In this document: positions 1 to 5,899 of the stretch, piece after piece
Layout: each line of letters opens with the position of its first letter
How positions within the stretch are numbered: position 1 is the first letter of the stretch
From: a bacterium
GTDB lineage: Bacteria; Bacillota_I; Bacilli_A; RFN20; UBA1709
Reading direction: 5' to 3'
Assembly: GCA_012511355.1 (NCBI GenBank)
Contig: JAAZGG010000073.1
Location: 1 to 6,977, forward strand
DNA length: 6,977 nt
Program-made: the position numbers and the translations under genes
The notes under the pieces: generated by a model
Told to the model about the DNA's origin: nothing
The model's database searches: none
Seen by the model: the letters and a program-made list of their open reading frames with translations, nothing else

Positions 1-81
1 GTACTAGTCTTGAATGTGTAACTACCCTATTCTTAAAACAACTCGTCGGTAGAAATAAGCTGTTTTTTATTTGATTTTTTA

Positions 82-465
82 GTGTCCAAAAAATCCATAC
101 CAGATCATACCAGCCGATGCAGAAATCACGAACCCATTCTACTGAAAAATACTGCTAAAAATGGGGGGATTACCGTCTCAACCACAAATATAGATTCTGA
201 TGGAATAGAACAAGAAAATGGTCTTAGTACCCTAATGAAATTACCAGAAGCAACTGAGATATTTGGTGAAAACTTTAGTTTTGAAATAAAAAGTATTTTT
301 ACCGAATCACTGGAATTTAACTTAAGAAATGAAACTGCCAACGTCCTATTAGATGACGCAACAGCATCTTCCATAGGAGGCATTTATGCTTGGTGGATGA
401 TACTTAGAATTATAATTCATTCAATAATGACGGAAAGCCCTTACCGAGATCAGCTATTGACATAA
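82..465 (+). pseudogene. Decayed C-terminal fragment resembling a DUF4209/HEPN-type protein
   Basis: This is a 127-codon frame opening with GTG and no convincing Shine-Dalgarno. From about residue 17 the pattern resembles the end of DUF4209-type (HEPN superfamily) proteins: a 'GIEQENGLSTLM' segment (41-52), 'LPEATEIFGENFSFEIKSIF' (54-73), then NLRN (80-83), 'LLDD' (89-92) and an aromatic/hydrophobic stretch with 'YAWWMILR' (102-109). In the family the NLRN is normally followed by AHG, giving the RN-x3-H catalytic motif. Here the matching residues are A86-N87-V88, so the expected His is Asn. Family members are several hundred residues long, so only the tail remains. A 10-bp-period duplication (CATACCAG at 96-103 and 106-113) near the start may have broken the frame. 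The family call is from memory of its consensus and is moderate. It could instead be an unrelated short hypothetical gene. Such proteins are often found in defence islands, which fits the neighbourhood. Confidence 0.45.
149..174 (+). repeat. Left copy of a 26-bp inverted repeat
   Basis: The stretch begins ATACTGCTAAAAATG and ends GGGGATTACC. Its reverse complement lies at 1427-1452 with 25 of 26 positions identical; the single difference is at 164 (G here, A in the other copy read on the minus strand). Similarity stops abruptly on both sides. This copy lies inside the 82-465 frame (residues 23-31). The two copies bracket the small gene and the GNAT gene. Confidence 0.75.
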
Positions 466-580
466 AAACACGGCTTACATAACCCCGCACACACCACAAC
501 AACTTTTAGCGCTTACTGTTATAATCTATAGTGTGTCTTAAATTTTGCGCATCTCTTTATCTTTAATATAAGAGGCTAAT
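466..580 (+). promoter_or_regulatory. Promoter region of the antitoxin-GNAT operon
   Basis: The gap contains a perfect TATAAT at 520-525, about 55 bases before the start codon. No good TTGACA-like box lies 16-18 bases upstream (497-502 is CAACAA), so the promoter is either -10-dominated or activator-dependent. ACACAC (489-494) and GTGTGT (531-536) flank the -10 box as a short inverted repeat, a layout that could serve as an operator for autoregulation by the downstream antitoxin-like protein; it is short and low in complexity. A Shine-Dalgarno AGAGG at 571-575 sits five bases before the ATG at 581. Confidence 0.45.
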
Positions 581-877
581 ATGAAAATCACATCACAAGC
601 GAACAAACATTTAACTACGAAATCCTTAAAAAATAAAATCAAACCTAAACTAGCTCAAAGATTTAAAGCAGTAACTCACATGACACCTACTAGTGAGCGC
701 GCCAGACGCCATCTTATAGATACAGAGGGTTATGACCCTGTACATATGTACAAAGTGCTTAGCAAGACTCCTGTCCCAACACAACAAGAATGGTCGATGA
801 GATTGAAAAAGGCAGATGAGTTTGTACAAAAAGTCACAACTGCATCTTTTTTAGATAAATACCGTTTAGAGCGTTAA
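581..877 (+). CDS. Small basic protein, candidate antitoxin for the adjacent GNAT protein
   Basis: This 98-residue protein is not a family I recognise. The start is supported by AGAGG at 571-575 and a clear upstream -10 box. Residues 1-38 carry nine Lys/Arg and no acidic residue, suggesting a flexible nucleic-acid-binding tail. Residues 39-98 are mixed, with 'TPTSERARRHLI' (35-46), a 'GYDP' turn (50-53) and a probably helical end including 'EWSMRLKKADEFVQKV' (70-85). Its stop codon (875-877) directly precedes the ATG of the GNAT gene, so the two are surely co-transcribed and probably translationally coupled. Order, size and coupling match type II toxin-antitoxin operons, where the antitoxin comes first. 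Known GNAT toxins (TacT/AtaT/KacT) usually pair with DUF1778 ribbon-helix-helix antitoxins; I see no such pattern and no clear helix-turn-helix. The antitoxin role is inferred from context. It could alternatively be a substrate or partner of an ordinary acetyltransferase. Confidence 0.65.
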   Translation: MKITSQANKHLTTKSLKNKIKPKLAQRFKAVTHMTPTSERARRHLIDTEGYDPVHMYKVLSKTPVPTQQEWSMRLKKADEFVQKVTTASFLDKYRLER

Positions 878-1396
878 ATGGATAAATCCCAATTGGGGGT
901 CATCTCGCTTAAGAATTTTGACTTAAACTCCCTCAACAACTTTACTTGTGGTGATAAAAGCTTAGATCGCTTTATTCGTGATGAAGCAACCTCGTTTGAA
1001 AAAAACTTATTCAGCTCAACTTGGATCGTGATACATGAGAACTATGGTGTTATTGGATATTTTTCTTTATGTAACTCTTCCTTAGAACTACAAGAGCAAG
1101 AGCGTATGGTCTTAGACCTTGATGCTTCTAAAAATAAATTAAGGGCACCTAGTATCCTTTTGACAAAGCTAGCAGTATCTAAAAAACTTCATGGCAAAAA
1201 CCTCGGCTCAACTATTATCAAAATAGTCACTGAAATGGCAGCAAAATACTCTGCGTTAATGAGCGCCAGATTATTAATAGTAGATGCTGTTAATGATAAA
1301 GCTGGTTTCTATGAAAAATGTAACTTTGAATACTGCGTAAACAATAAGAAAGATAATAAAACTGCAAAAATGTACTTGGATTTACTCCATATTTAA
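878..1396 (+). CDS. GNAT-family acetyltransferase, probable TacT-like toxin
   Basis: This 172-residue protein has the layout of GNAT toxins. An N-terminal 'FTCGDKSLDRFI' (22-33) matches the F-x-C-G-x-x-x-L-D signature of TacT/AtaT-like proteins. 'VIGYFSL' (58-64) is the central strand. Motif A, 'LTKLAVSKKLHGKNLGSTII' (95-114), is the acetyl-CoA pyrophosphate loop, followed by 'VDAVNDKAGFYEKCNF' (135-150). Y145 occupies the position of the catalytic Tyr in TacT. Known family members acetylate the amino group of charged aminoacyl-tRNAs and halt translation; that activity is an inference here. The canonical Q/R-x-x-G-x-G loop reads H105-G-K-N108-L-G110, so the first residue and the first Gly are replaced. 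The gene starts at the base after the upstream stop codon, and the only ribosome-site candidate (GAG around 868-870) is weak, pointing to coupled translation. A plain protein acetyltransferase remains possible. Confidence 0.85.
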   Translation: MDKSQLGVISLKNFDLNSLNNFTCGDKSLDRFIRDEATSFEKNLFSSTWIVIHENYGVIGYFSLCNSSLELQEQERMVLDLDASKNKLRAPSILLTKLAVSKKLHGKNLGSTIIKIVTEMAAKYSALMSARLLIVDAVNDKAGFYEKCNFEYCVNNKKDNKTAKMYLDLLHI

Positions 1397-1426
1397 GTAT
1401 TGAAGTCAAGCCTGTCTGTTAGGATT

Positions 1427-1452
1427 GGTAATCCCCTCATTTTTAGCAGTAT
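1427..1452 (-). repeat. Right copy of the 26-bp inverted repeat
   Basis: Read on the minus strand this matches 149-174 at 25 of 26 positions. It begins 30 bases after the GNAT stop codon and overlaps the left arm of the 1446-1514 palindrome. The pair spans 1304 bp, enclosing the whole antitoxin-GNAT unit. Confidence 0.75.
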
Positions 1453-1514
1453 GCACTGCCCCCACAAAGTTAGACATACTAAAAATCCGAATTTTAGGGG
1501 TCAGTTCACACTGC
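1446..1514. repeat. 69-bp palindrome resembling paired IS3/IS150-type ends
   Basis: The arms 1446-1463 (GCAGTATGCACTGCCCCC) and 1497-1514 are inverted copies with 15 of 18 matches. A second short stem, CTAAAA (1479-1484) with TTTTAG (1492-1497), lies in the centre. The left arm continues into CACAAAGTTAGACA (1463-1476), the style of terminal repeat I associate with the IS150 group of IS3-family elements. There is no transposase between the arms. It may be a collapsed element with only its two ends left, or a MITE-like sequence. The hairpin could also lower read-through from the GNAT gene, although there is no U-tract. Confidence 0.5.
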
Positions 1515-1623
1515 GATTTTGCGGGAGGAATACCCTCAAAAACCTCAAATTTTATGATTTTATCCCCAGATAGTTTATGAGTAATTAAAACTTTAAATAA
1601 CTCTCATACTTCAACTAGCAAAT

Positions 1624-4600
1624 ATGAACAACTTTCAAAATCAGCAGCATAAAACTTTTTCTCTAGATCATTTAATTAATGACCCTCGACTTTCAAGGCT
1701 TTTTTCAGAAAGCTCAGATAGCTGTGCCGTCCAACTCTGGATATTACAAAACAATACTGATGAGAATATTCATAACCGAATTGTTTATGGTCGTATAGTA
1801 CCTCACAACTATTCTAATCATACTTGGTCTTATAGCAAAGAAAAAACAAAAAACAAAACGAAAGTTACTCAACTAAATCTATATATTGATAGTAACTTAT
1901 GTAATTTGTTTTTGACTAGTTTATGTGAAGGCGATAATTTAGCTCTTATAAGTGAGAAATTAAGTTTAAACAGCAAGTCTGAGTTCAACGAATTATACGG
2001 TACCGTTAGTCTAGCAAGTGCTAATTTGGCCTATAAGCCTGTCTCATATTTATTAAATCGTGATGCCTATGATCTCAATGCTTATTCTAGCCCTCATGGT
2101 TCTGCAAGTGCGTTTAGTGCCTCAATAGTCCAACTGGATAAACCCAACTTGCTTTTATTAAATAGTTGTTACGATGCTGAACATATTGACATAATAATTA
2201 AAAAGCTTAACTCTGACACAGGGCTAAGCTTTAATAAAACTGATGAACCCCGTTTAGGTGATATTGAGCTATTAGTTTTCCCAACACTGAATGAGTTAGA
2301 ACAAGACTTATTACTGATTGAAAGAAATAAAGATAATAACGACCTAAAAATACAATTAGATGCTTCCCAATTACCTGACTTTTCCTCTTTCCAATTTCGT
2401 CTAAACCTTTTCAATGATGGTCAAATCATTTACTCTTCCATCGCATTCGCTACACATATTCAAGAAAAAATATTTGAATATGACTTTCAAATAGATGAAT
2501 TAATTGATACCATCACGGACGCTAGTGAAGTAGAGGTTTATGGTTATACAGAGTCATCTAACAATACAGGTATTTTATGTTGTCGATGGGGAGTTAACTA
2601 TATTAGAGAAATTAATTTAAACGGCACAATACTAACTGATCAATACCAACCCATTAAACTAGATTGGTTAGAAAAAAATACAAGTCCTAAGCACTATTCA
2701 CGCATTCAAGCTGCTTTGACGCCTATTCAAACCTGCCCGAGTTTTGACAGCACAGTTGGTAATCGTAATAACGATCCATGGGTTATTACTAATAGATCAC
2801 TAAAGTCTATTTCTAAAAAAATTCGTACAGAGCTTCAACCTTCAAAATCAGAAGGTGAGTTTTTTCTTCACCGAGAAGGAACGACTAATCCCAGCAGACT
2901 AGAGCTAGTGGAATGGTTTCAACAACTTCTCAACAAACATCAAAATGCTCAAGTTATGCTTTTCGACCCTTACTTTGACATCACAGGACTGAAATTACTT
3001 AATCTTCACAGTAATAAAAATGCAGAATATTTAATCTTCACTTCTGTGCCTGAGAACTTTGAATCATTTAAAGAAGAGTCATCTGAAAGCTATACTAGCT
3101 CCAATAAAGGTGAGCAGCAAAGAGCAAAAACACTTAGTCAAACTCTTTATCATAACAGAGAGAAACTTTCACGAATAAAACTTAGGATACTAGGTTTAAG
3201 AGCTGAAACCCTGCATGACCGCTATATTTTGATATTAGATCAAAGTAATAAGCCTTTAAAAGGTTTCCATCTCTCAAACTCCTTACAATCTGTAGCGGAA
3301 AAATATCCTCTTTTAATTACACCTATCCCTTACGATACTCTTCTAAAAGTTGAAAAATACGCATCAGGACTTATTCATAGCATAGCAGAAAAACAAAATA
3401 ATAAGTCTGAAGATAAAAACCCATATATTCAGACAATATTTGATTCATCAAAAATAACTCGCCCCAAACTTCAGAATGAAACCTTAGACTTTTTAAATAA
3501 CCCTAGCGCAGGAAATGTACTCAGCCGATGGACTGGTGAAGTTTCTTTATCAGGCTTAAGTGGCGACACACTAAAAGAACAATTAACCACTTTAACTTTA
3601 TTACAAAACAACGCACTCGATCTATCACAAACCAACGGTTTTGTTGATTGCGCTTCAAAAGCTCCTGATGATGTTAATTTCTTTGATGAATGGATAGTAA
3701 TTAGCGAATTATTAGCACACACTCCAGTTAGTGCTGTTTATAACTCTACTTTGAGTGAAACACCCCACTTCTTGGAGAACCTAAAAAACTATCTATATAG
3801 ATATTTGCAAGATACAAAATTAGATAATAGCAAAAACACCCAAGTCATTGATTCAGAGCTCCTAACAAACTCTCTTAATGGATTATTAAAAAATTCAGTG
3901 GCACTCTACCACCTCACAAAGCAACTGAAACATGCACCACTAGAGTGGTCCGAATATTATGCAATCACTTTACTGTGGCAGTATGCGCCAGAAAAATTAG
4001 TCATACTTGCCGAAAAGCTATTAGATGAGGAAAAATTACAGTCTACTAAAGGGCTGACTTGTAGGCGAGTAGTTATCGGTCAAACAGTAGAGCAAATGGT
4101 TATGTCCGCACAAATCAACATTAGCGAACACCAGCTAACCTTACTACTCAATAGCGTATCGCCATTTTTACAATGGATTGGTTTTAAGTCTATAAAAGAA
4201 AAAATCTTTCAAACAGAAGAAGTTGATTTGACTCTACAATTTTTAAGCCTATTACCTGAAAAACACAGACTAACTTTCTTGGCTTGGATAGTTAGTAAGT
4301 TGCAAGATAAAAGTGATCGTTTTACTCTACTCCGTGAAAAGCTTATTGAAAAGATTTTTATCGAACTCCCTGACTCTTTATCAGCCGAAGAGACCCAAGA
4401 CTTAATTGATATTCTCAAAAACAGAGCACCGAACTTAATTCAGGCTAACGCACGGATATTTGAAGAAATAATATATCCATTACTTCAAACAAAGCAAGTT
4501 GATTATGATTGTGTCAGTAAACTTTGGTTAGGAGATCTCGTATTAGAACTAGAGAGCAAAAACACAACTTATAGGAGTACCTTCACGCATATAACATCTG

Positions 4601-4998
4601 GAAAAGCACTCAATATCTGTGCCTATCTTTTTGCAAATAATACTAATCCGCAAGATACATTTATCGAATCGATTAAAAAAACATTAAAGAAATCTCAAAA
4701 AGTAGTGGAGCAACCCTTAGCCAGCACTTCTAACTGGAGCTTATGGGATGATGCCATTACCACCGCCATGTGGATATTAATATTTACGCAATGGGTTAAA
4801 TTTTATCAACTTCAAAACCGTGTAAACACTGACGTTATTGAAATATTAATTACTGACGCTCGAGATATCGCTATGCGACAACCTATGCACGAGTGGGAAC
4901 AATATCTTGATTCCCCTAGCAGTGAACTAGCCGCTTGTTTAAAAGAAGTAGAACAATTGGTCAAAGATACTGAGAATAAATTAACACAATTTGACTAA
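1624..4998 (+). CDS. Large protein with a single PLD-like (HKD-type) core, putative defence protein (possibly VPA1262 family)
   Basis: This is an intact 1124-residue protein. The ATG at 1624 is the only standard start after the upstream in-frame stop at 1594-1596, but it lacks a clear Shine-Dalgarno. Residues 1 to about 420 form a long region of mixed strands and helices that I cannot assign with certainty. A phospholipase-D-like core follows: 'VMLFDPYFDITGLKLL' (444-459), then 'LHDRYILILD' (530-539) and 'GFHLSNS' (547-553), corresponding to the first strand with DPYF, the H-x-K/R motif and the following S/N motif of HKD proteins. Only one HKD motif is present, with Arg for Lys and Asp one residue late. 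Residues from about 600 to the end look mostly helical and repetitive. No signal peptide or membrane segment is evident. Overall architecture and size suggest the VPA1262 family, named from a Vibrio parahaemolyticus island gene; this is from memory and unverified. PLD-like domains can be nucleases, so nucleic-acid cleavage in phage defence is an inference. Confidence 0.6.
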   Translation: MNNFQNQQHKTFSLDHLINDPRLSRLFSESSDSCAVQLWILQNNTDENIHNRIVYGRIVPHNYSNHTWSYSKEKTKNKTKVTQLNLYIDSNLCNLFLTSLCEGDNLALISEKLSLNSKSEFNELYGTVSLASANLAYKPVSYLLNRDAYDLNAYSSPHGSASAFSASIVQLDKPNLLLLNSCYDAEHIDIIIKKLNSDTGLSFNKTDEPRLGDIELLVFPTLNELEQDLLLIERNKDNNDLKIQLDASQLPDFSSFQFRLNLFNDGQIIYSSIAFATHIQEKIFEYDFQIDELIDTITDASEVEVYGYTESSNNTGILCCRWGVNYIREINLNGTILTDQYQPIKLDWLEKNTSPKHYSRIQAALTPIQTCPSFDSTVGNRNNDPWVITNRSLKSISKKIRTELQPSKSEGEFFLHREGTTNPSRLELVEWFQQLLNKHQNAQVMLFDPYFDITGLKLLNLHSNKNAEYLIFTSVPENFESFKEESSESYTSSNKGEQQRAKTLSQTLYHNREKLSRIKLRILGLRAETLHDRYILILDQSNKPLKGFHLSNSLQSVAEKYPLLITPIPYDTLLKVEKYASGLIHSIAEKQNNKSEDKNPYIQTIFDSSKITRPKLQNETLDFLNNPSAGNVLSRWTGEVSLSGLSGDTLKEQLTTLTLLQNNALDLSQTNGFVDCASKAPDDVNFFDEWIVISELLAHTPVSAVYNSTLSETPHFLENLKNYLYRYLQDTKLDNSKNTQVIDSELLTNSLNGLLKNSVALYHLTKQLKHAPLEWSEYYAITLLWQYAPEKLVILAEKLLDEEKLQSTKGLTCRRVVIGQTVEQMVMSAQINISEHQLTLLLNSVSPFLQWIGFKSIKEKIFQTEEVDLTLQFLSLLPEKHRLTFLAWIVSKLQDKSDRFTLLREKLIEKIFIELPDSLSAEETQDLIDILKNRAPNLIQANARIFEEIIYPLLQTKQVDYDCVSKLWLGDLVLELESKNTTYRSTFTHITSGKALNICAYLFANNTNPQDTFIESIKKTLKKSQKVVEQPLASTSNWSLWDDAITTAMWILIFTQWVKFYQLQNRVNTDVIEILITDARDIAMRQPMHEWEQYLDSPSSELAACLKEVEQLVKDTENKLTQFD

Positions 4999-5055
4999 AG
5001 CTCCCTCTGCAACACTAGTTGTCCGATCATCTGATTTTTATCTTTGATTCATTTG

Positions 5056-5070
5056 AGGAGGTGAAGAGTG
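5056..5070 (+). promoter_or_regulatory. Strong Shine-Dalgarno and probable ancestral GTG start of the dead orfA
   Basis: AGGAGG at 5056-5061 lies six bases before GTG at 5068-5070, an ideal distance, but sixteen before the ATG at 5078. The GTG frame reads only eleven codons to a stop. CTTACA occurs at 5072-5077 and again at 5085-5090, 13 bp apart. Removing 13 bp would join the GTG to the orfA frame, so a small insertion or duplication probably broke the original start. Confidence 0.4.
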
Positions 5071-5077
5071 TCTTACA

Positions 5078-5521
5078 ATGTCAACTTACAGTACAGAATT
5101 TAAAGTGCGGATCGTTAAAATAATGATGCCACCCAACAACCAGAGTGTCAGTCAAATTAGTCGAGAAAGCGGTATTCATGTCTCCAACTTAAACAGTTGA
5201 AGAAAACAGTTTCAAACAAAAGAATTTGTTGTGCCTGCCAAGTTATCTTCCCCCGACCAATGGGGCGCAAAATCCAAGTTAGCTGCTATTATCCAGACTA
5301 CCAGTACAAATGAGTCTGAGCGTTCGAGTTATTGCCATGAGCACGGCATTTATCCGGAGCAGTTGAATGCGTGGAAAATCGCTTTTGAAGCTGCCAATGC
5401 CACGGAAGGATCGGTTACTAAAGCGGTCTTAGCTGCTGAACGCAAAAAGAGCTCAGGTTATCTGAAGCAAATACTTAAGGAAAGTAGCAAAAATCATAAG
5501 TCAATGCGCCGGCCAAGTTAA
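5078..5521 (+). pseudogene. IS3-family transposase orfA, disrupted
   Basis: Starting from ATG 5078 the frame gives a typical IS3-family OrfA N-terminus: 'STYSTEFKVRIVKIMMPPNN' (residues 2-21), then 'SVSQISRESGIHVSNLNS', which is the helix-turn-helix that binds the element's ends. A TGA at 5198-5200 interrupts at residue 41, exactly where family members have Trp before Arg-Lys-Gln (the next codons read RKQ), so TGG has become TGA. The same frame then runs on to 5521 with the family-like 'LAAIIQTTSTNESE', 'YCHEHGIYPEQLNAWK' and 'AERKK' segments. The usual leucine-zipper end and the frameshift into orfB are lost. The GTG at 5231 is not a real start; it is merely the first start codon after the stop. 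GC content is visibly higher than in the neighbouring genes, consistent with a separate origin. Confidence 0.8.
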
Positions 5522-5559
5522 TTGACGCTAAATCGGACAAGGTAGTTGACGTTCTATAA

Positions 5560-5772
5560 CCACCCCATGCGACGTTACTGATGTTGGGTTCTTTTCCGCC
5601 CCCACATAGTCGTTGGAAAATGGATTTTTATTATCCAAATTTGCAAAATGATATGTGGCGAATTTTTAATCTAGCTTTTTTTGAGCAATAAAAATCCTTT
5701 TAATAGCTTATTCATATCAAAGAGGCTTGTATGAGTAAACTATTAATTTATGGAACTATAAAATCAATTTAA
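5560..5772 (+). pseudogene. Truncated uracil-DNA-glycosylase-like gene remnant
   Basis: In the frame of 5581 the sequence reads 'PPHATLLMLGSFPPP', then 'RWKMDFYYPNLQNDMWRIFN', then 'LAFFEQ' before a stop at 5689-5691. The combination LGSFPPP-x-x-RW-x-MDFYYPN-x-QNDMWRIF is a strong signature of a uracil-DNA-glycosylase superfamily group (Mug-like 'DNA glycosylase' proteins), whose N-terminus reads nearly the same. After stops at 5689-5691, 5701-5703 and 5704-5706 the same frame continues 'IKEACMSKLLIYGTIKSI' (5716-5769), which plausibly corresponds to the family's next helix-strand, usually ending in YDTA. The possible 'SDSLV' at 5776-5790 may be a further scrap. There is no start codon in a sensible place, and the remainder of the gene (about 200 residues in the family) is absent. 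The IS remnant ends 20 bp upstream, so insertion or deletion associated with it probably destroyed this gene. Confidence 0.7.
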
Positions 5773-5899
5773 ATGAGTGACTCGTTGGTTTAAATCTCGT
5801 TGTATACAAACACTAGGGATAGACCCTATATCTCCTAAGTATTAATAATTTATACTTGTTCGGTAACTAAGAATTAACAACAAACATAAGAGACTAACC
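5773..5899 (+). promoter_or_regulatory. Upstream region and likely promoter of the esterase gene
   Basis: TATACT at 5851-5856 is a good -10 candidate, about 44 bases before the ATG; no convincing -35 box is at the right distance. The region also has a TAGGG (5814-5818) / CCCTA (5824-5828) mini-hairpin and a direct repeat CTCGTTG (5781-5787 and 5796-5802). Both are upstream of the -10 and could be regulator sites, but they are short. The ribosome site is AAGAGA at 5888-5893. No gene or RNA is evident here. Confidence 0.4.

Larger units (their letters stand above)
5019..5540 (+). mobile_element. Internally deleted IS3-family insertion sequence remnant
   Basis: The ends carry a perfect 9-bp inverted repeat: TTGTCCGAT at 5019-5027 and ATCGGACAA at 5532-5540. 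The match extends outward into ACTA/TAGT with one indel. Between them is only an orfA-like reading frame with a stop codon. The orfB (DDE integrase) that a functional IS3-family element of about 1.2-1.5 kb needs is missing, so the element cannot move itself. No clear target-site duplication is visible next to the ends. It begins 20 bp after the stop of the 1124-aa gene. Confidence 0.65.

Noticed and set aside
35..66. AAAACA ... TGTTTT pairing followed by a T-rich run, a possible terminator of an upstream gene
   Set aside because: The stem is only six AT-rich pairs with a 20-base loop, too weak to call.
126..383. Minus-strand reading frame opposite the 82-465 fragment, and similar ones opposite the 1124-aa gene (2169-2414, 3471-3722, 4209-4418)
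   Set aside because: They have no ribosome sites or recognisable motifs and lie fully inside + strand coding sequence; they are shadows.
1469..1475. GTTAGAC, which fits the integron attC core GTTRRRY and suggested a cassette boundary after the TA pair
   Set aside because: No partner RYYYAAC core at a suitable distance and no attC-like arm arrangement could be found.
1409..1603. A 65-codon open stretch on the minus strand, including SNFVGAVHTAKNEGIT
   Set aside because: It has no usable start codon, runs through the palindrome and the inverted repeat, and a run of this length is not rare in such sequence; the SNFVGAV part is just the translated IS-like terminus.
5598..5606. GCCCCCACA, shared with the palindrome at 1458-1466, as a possible third IS terminus
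   Set aside because: Only nine bases match and they fall inside the FPPPH codons of the glycosylase remnant.
5622..5697. Nested RNA-like fold: an 11-bp perfect outer stem (5622-5632 with 5687-5697) and an inner 8-bp stem (5637-5644 with 5658-5665), which looked like a structured leader or small RNA
   Set aside because: The same bases encode the MDFYYPN...NDMWRIF part of the glycosylase remnant, so AT-rich coding sequence explains them; no promoter or terminator frames the fold.
5731..5793. Two abutting tiny reading frames (13 and 6 codons) after an AGAGG ribosome site, resembling leader peptides
   Set aside because: They lie in the same frame as the glycosylase remnant and fit its continuation better than a real leader.
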